Assembly (NCBI GenBank): GCA_028288485.1
Contig: JAQBNO010000063.1
Coordinates: 1-63,341 of the forward strand
Source of the DNA: Segetibacter sp.
GTDB lineage: Bacteria > Bacteroidota > Bacteroidia > Chitinophagales > Chitinophagaceae
Reading direction: 5' to 3'
Length of the DNA stretch: 63,341 nt
Shown: piece after piece, positions 61,660 to 63,341 of the stretch
Position numbering within the stretch: the first letter of the stretch is position 1
Layout of the letters: every line of letters starts with the position of its first letter
The notes under the pieces: generated by a model
The model's database searches: none
Told to the model about the DNA's origin: nothing
Seen by the model: the letters and a program-made list of their open reading frames with translations, nothing else
Translations under genes and position numbers: made by a program

Positions 61660-63341
61660 TTACTGAGCAGCAGTTTTAAACGATGTAATATAATAAACCG
61701 CCTCTTTATCTTTTTCGCCGGCGCGAGGTAATTTTTCATGCATCGGATCTGTGGGCGTGTCAGCATCGGGAAATCTCCTCACTTCCCCTGTGCGAAATAC
61801 AACGCGTTCAATAGAATCAAGCGGCGCAAAGAATAAACCGGGAGAAAGTGCTTTACCGTTAACTGCTGTAGTATAAAAGCGTGTATCGGCATTTAATTCA
61901 ACACGAACATTGAGCGGTTCATTTGCCTTGTACTTCGCCAGGTTTCTGTTACGATAGCCTGCTTTCGTTAAAAAGACACCGCCTGTATCTAACATCAACC
62001 TTACACCTGCTGCACCTTTTGCATTTTGAAATTCTATATGAAGTGTTCCATTATTGTTTTGTTGCGGTATCACCGTAAACTCTACGACTATTCTTTTACT
62101 TGCAGGAACCACTCTTTCAGCCCTGGAATAATCATGAGGGTCACTATCTTTTAAAGTCAAGGCTTTTGTTCCGTTATTCATTCTTTCTACTGAAACAGGT
62201 GCCCACAAACCGCTGTTATAATTCCAGGATTTTAGCTCGTCACCTACCCGCATGTTGTTGAACACTTCGTTAACATGTTCATTTACCCTATCCACTACAG
62301 GCACAGGAACACTTGCTACCCAAATATCTTCCTTATTCATGCTATACGTTACCCACATTTTACCATTGGGTGGCGTGCCATTTCCTTCAACAATTCCACG
62401 TACATATTGAGGGCCGTACGACTTATAAGCTCCACCATAACGCATTGTTGATATCTCGCCATTCACCAATAAAAGATTTTTATAGTCAAGGCCGTTATCA
62501 CTTACAGACAAAGCGAGTGGCCAGCGAAATTCTGAAGGATTATATACGGTTGCATACTTATTATCGCTCATCCTTTGTCCCCAGATCTTCGCATTGCTGT
62601 TCACCAACTTTGGAGCTCTTGCTGCATTTTCAGGCCACGATTTACCATTGTCGTTGCTAATAGCAGTTAACCCATTTTTCCACAGACCAACCACCCGTCT
62701 GTCGGGCAAATGATAGAAACTAAATGCTTTATATTCTTTCTTTAATGGAATAAGCGGATCATCCCGGTCTGCTTCTTCATTCCATTGTTGCGTAATTAAT
62801 GGATTACCTAAAACCTCGTTACAGGCTTCTATGAATTCTTTGTCTTTAGCTGACGTATAAAAAGGATAGGAAGTGTTTTTCTCGTTGAACTTATGGTTAT
62901 AACGGATAAAATAAATAGGACCAAAAGAACCGTCTTTATAAATTTCGCGAACCACACGGCCAATTCCTAATCCATCATTCGGATCATCATGATCACCTAC
63001 AATCAAGCCGTAATAGGCAAAAGCAAGCAACCTGTTATTCTTCGCCACATGAAATCCCATCCGCTGGTGATTAACGGAGTACATATTTTTAGCCACTTCT
63101 TTGCGTCCTTCTTTGGTGGTTCCGTCGGGTATCTTATATTTTGGGAAAGCAACAACGGGCTTCGTCCAGTCATAACCATTTTTTGATGAAAGAATCAAAG
63201 TTTGCCCGGGCGGAACGTGTTCCCCAACAGGGTTACTCAGGTATTCAACATAGAAAGTATTGTTCCAGTAAGCGATCATGGGTGCATGATTATAGGTCCA
63301 ACCAAAACCTTCTGCCTGTTCAGGATGCTCACGGTTAGCCC
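61660..63341 (-). CDS. Sialidase-fold beta-propeller glycosidase or lyase, 5' end beyond the window
   Basis: The frame is open to the last base: upstream of the Met at 63279 it continues HPEQAEGFGWTYNHAP, so at least 560 residues are encoded and the start is outside. Motifs are NHAPMIAYWNNTFYVEYLSNPVGEHVPPGQ, SSKNGYDWTKP, SNDNGKSWPE and WGQRMSDNKYATVYNPSEFRWPLA. A C-terminal lectin-like domain follows (about 380-540 of the visible part, WNYNSGLWAPVSVERM to VYYITSFKTAAQ). The propeller resembles the seven-bladed enzymes of rhamnose-glucuronic acid chemistry (GH145 and PL42 families). I am sure of the fold class but not of the family. Confidence 0.7.
   Translation of the reverse strand, partial: ANREHPEQAEGFGWTYNHAPMIAYWNNTFYVEYLSNPVGEHVPPGQTLILSSKNGYDWTKPVVAFPKYKIPDGTTKEGRKEVAKNMYSVNHQRMGFHVAKNNRLLAFAYYGLIVGDHDDPNDGLGIGRVVREIYKDGSFGPIYFIRYNHKFNEKNTSYPFYTSAKDKEFIEACNEVLGNPLITQQWNEEADRDDPLIPLKKEYKAFSFYHLPDRRVVGLWKNGLTAISNDNGKSWPENAARAPKLVNSNAKIWGQRMSDNKYATVYNPSEFRWPLALSVSDNGLDYKNLLLVNGEISTMRYGGAYKSYGPQYVRGIVEGNGTPPNGKMWVTYSMNKEDIWVASVPVPVVDRVNEHVNEVFNNMRVGDELKSWNYNSGLWAPVSVERMNNGTKALTLKDSDPHDYSRAERVVPASKRIVVEFTVIPQQNNNGTLHIEFQNAKGAAGVRLMLDTGGVFLTKAGYRNRNLAKYKANEPLNVRVELNADTRFYTTAVNGKALSPGLFFAPLDSIERVVFRTGEVRRFPDADTPTDPMHEKLPRAGEKDKEAVYYITSFKTAAQ

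Noticed and set aside
1-63341. tRNA, rRNA, prophage or integrative-element genes
   Set aside because: I looked for these on both strands and saw no tRNA cloverleaf, integrase, transposase or phage structural gene.

Overview
The window looks like chromosome from a Bacteroidota species, most likely Chitinophagaceae or a close relative. The evidence is three SusC/SusD outer-membrane glycan importer pairs, lipoprotein signal peptides of the SCKK type, A/T-rich intergenic DNA with almost no Shine-Dalgarno sequences, and several families of short intergenic repeats. The family assignment is inference; no rRNA or housekeeping marker is present. Almost every gene reads on the minus strand. The only plus-strand gene is a LacI-type regulator at 24.2 kb.

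Layout, in plus-strand coordinates. 0-8 kb: a Gfo/Idh oxidoreductase, a decayed CE15 esterase, a TIM-barrel sugar isomerase and SusC/D pair 1. 8.7-23.9 kb: a run of secreted carbohydrate enzymes (GH2, SGNH esterase, GH140 apiosidase-like, GH2-malectin, GH95, ThuA-like, and a beta-propeller hydrolase). 24-36.4 kb: LacI regulator, FGGY sugar kinase, a ribose-type ABC importer with a DUF2291 partner, a two-subunit transketolase, an L-fucose-isomerase-like enzyme and a DeoR regulator. 36.8-44.3 kb: GH127, a BASS-type transporter, an Asp/Glu-racemase-like protein, a DUF1537 acid-sugar kinase and a RuBisCO-like protein. 45-58.6 kb: SusC/D pairs 2 and 3, each followed upstream by one enzyme (DUF1593; DUF5060/DUF5605). 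58.8-63.3 kb: two sialidase-fold proteins with three gene remnants between them.

The central reading is a pathway for D-apiose, the branched pentose of rhamnogalacturonan-II (RG-II) and apiogalacturonan. The GH140-like enzyme would release apiose, helped by GH2, GH95 and GH127 enzymes, which are families that work beside GH140 in known Bacteroides RG-II loci. SusC/D would move oligosaccharides into the periplasm and the ABC importer would carry the free sugar inward. The fucose-isomerase-like enzyme, the FGGY kinase and the split transketolase correspond to the described D-apiose isomerase, D-apulose kinase and D-apulose-4-phosphate transketolase route. The RuBisCO-like protein and DUF1537 kinase correspond to the separate oxidative (3-oxo-isoapionate) route or to a related branched acid sugar. 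Both chemistries in one locus, joined to a polysaccharide utilization system, is the most exciting feature here. The substrate is inferred, not proven.

Regulation and architecture: an almost identical LacI-type operator-promoter module sits upstream of susC1 and between lacI and the beta-propeller gene, predicting a shared regulon. Seventeen copies of a short dispersed element with a covarying dyad core lie only between genes. In order along the window their orientation nearly alternates, so that most operons carry an inward copy at each end.
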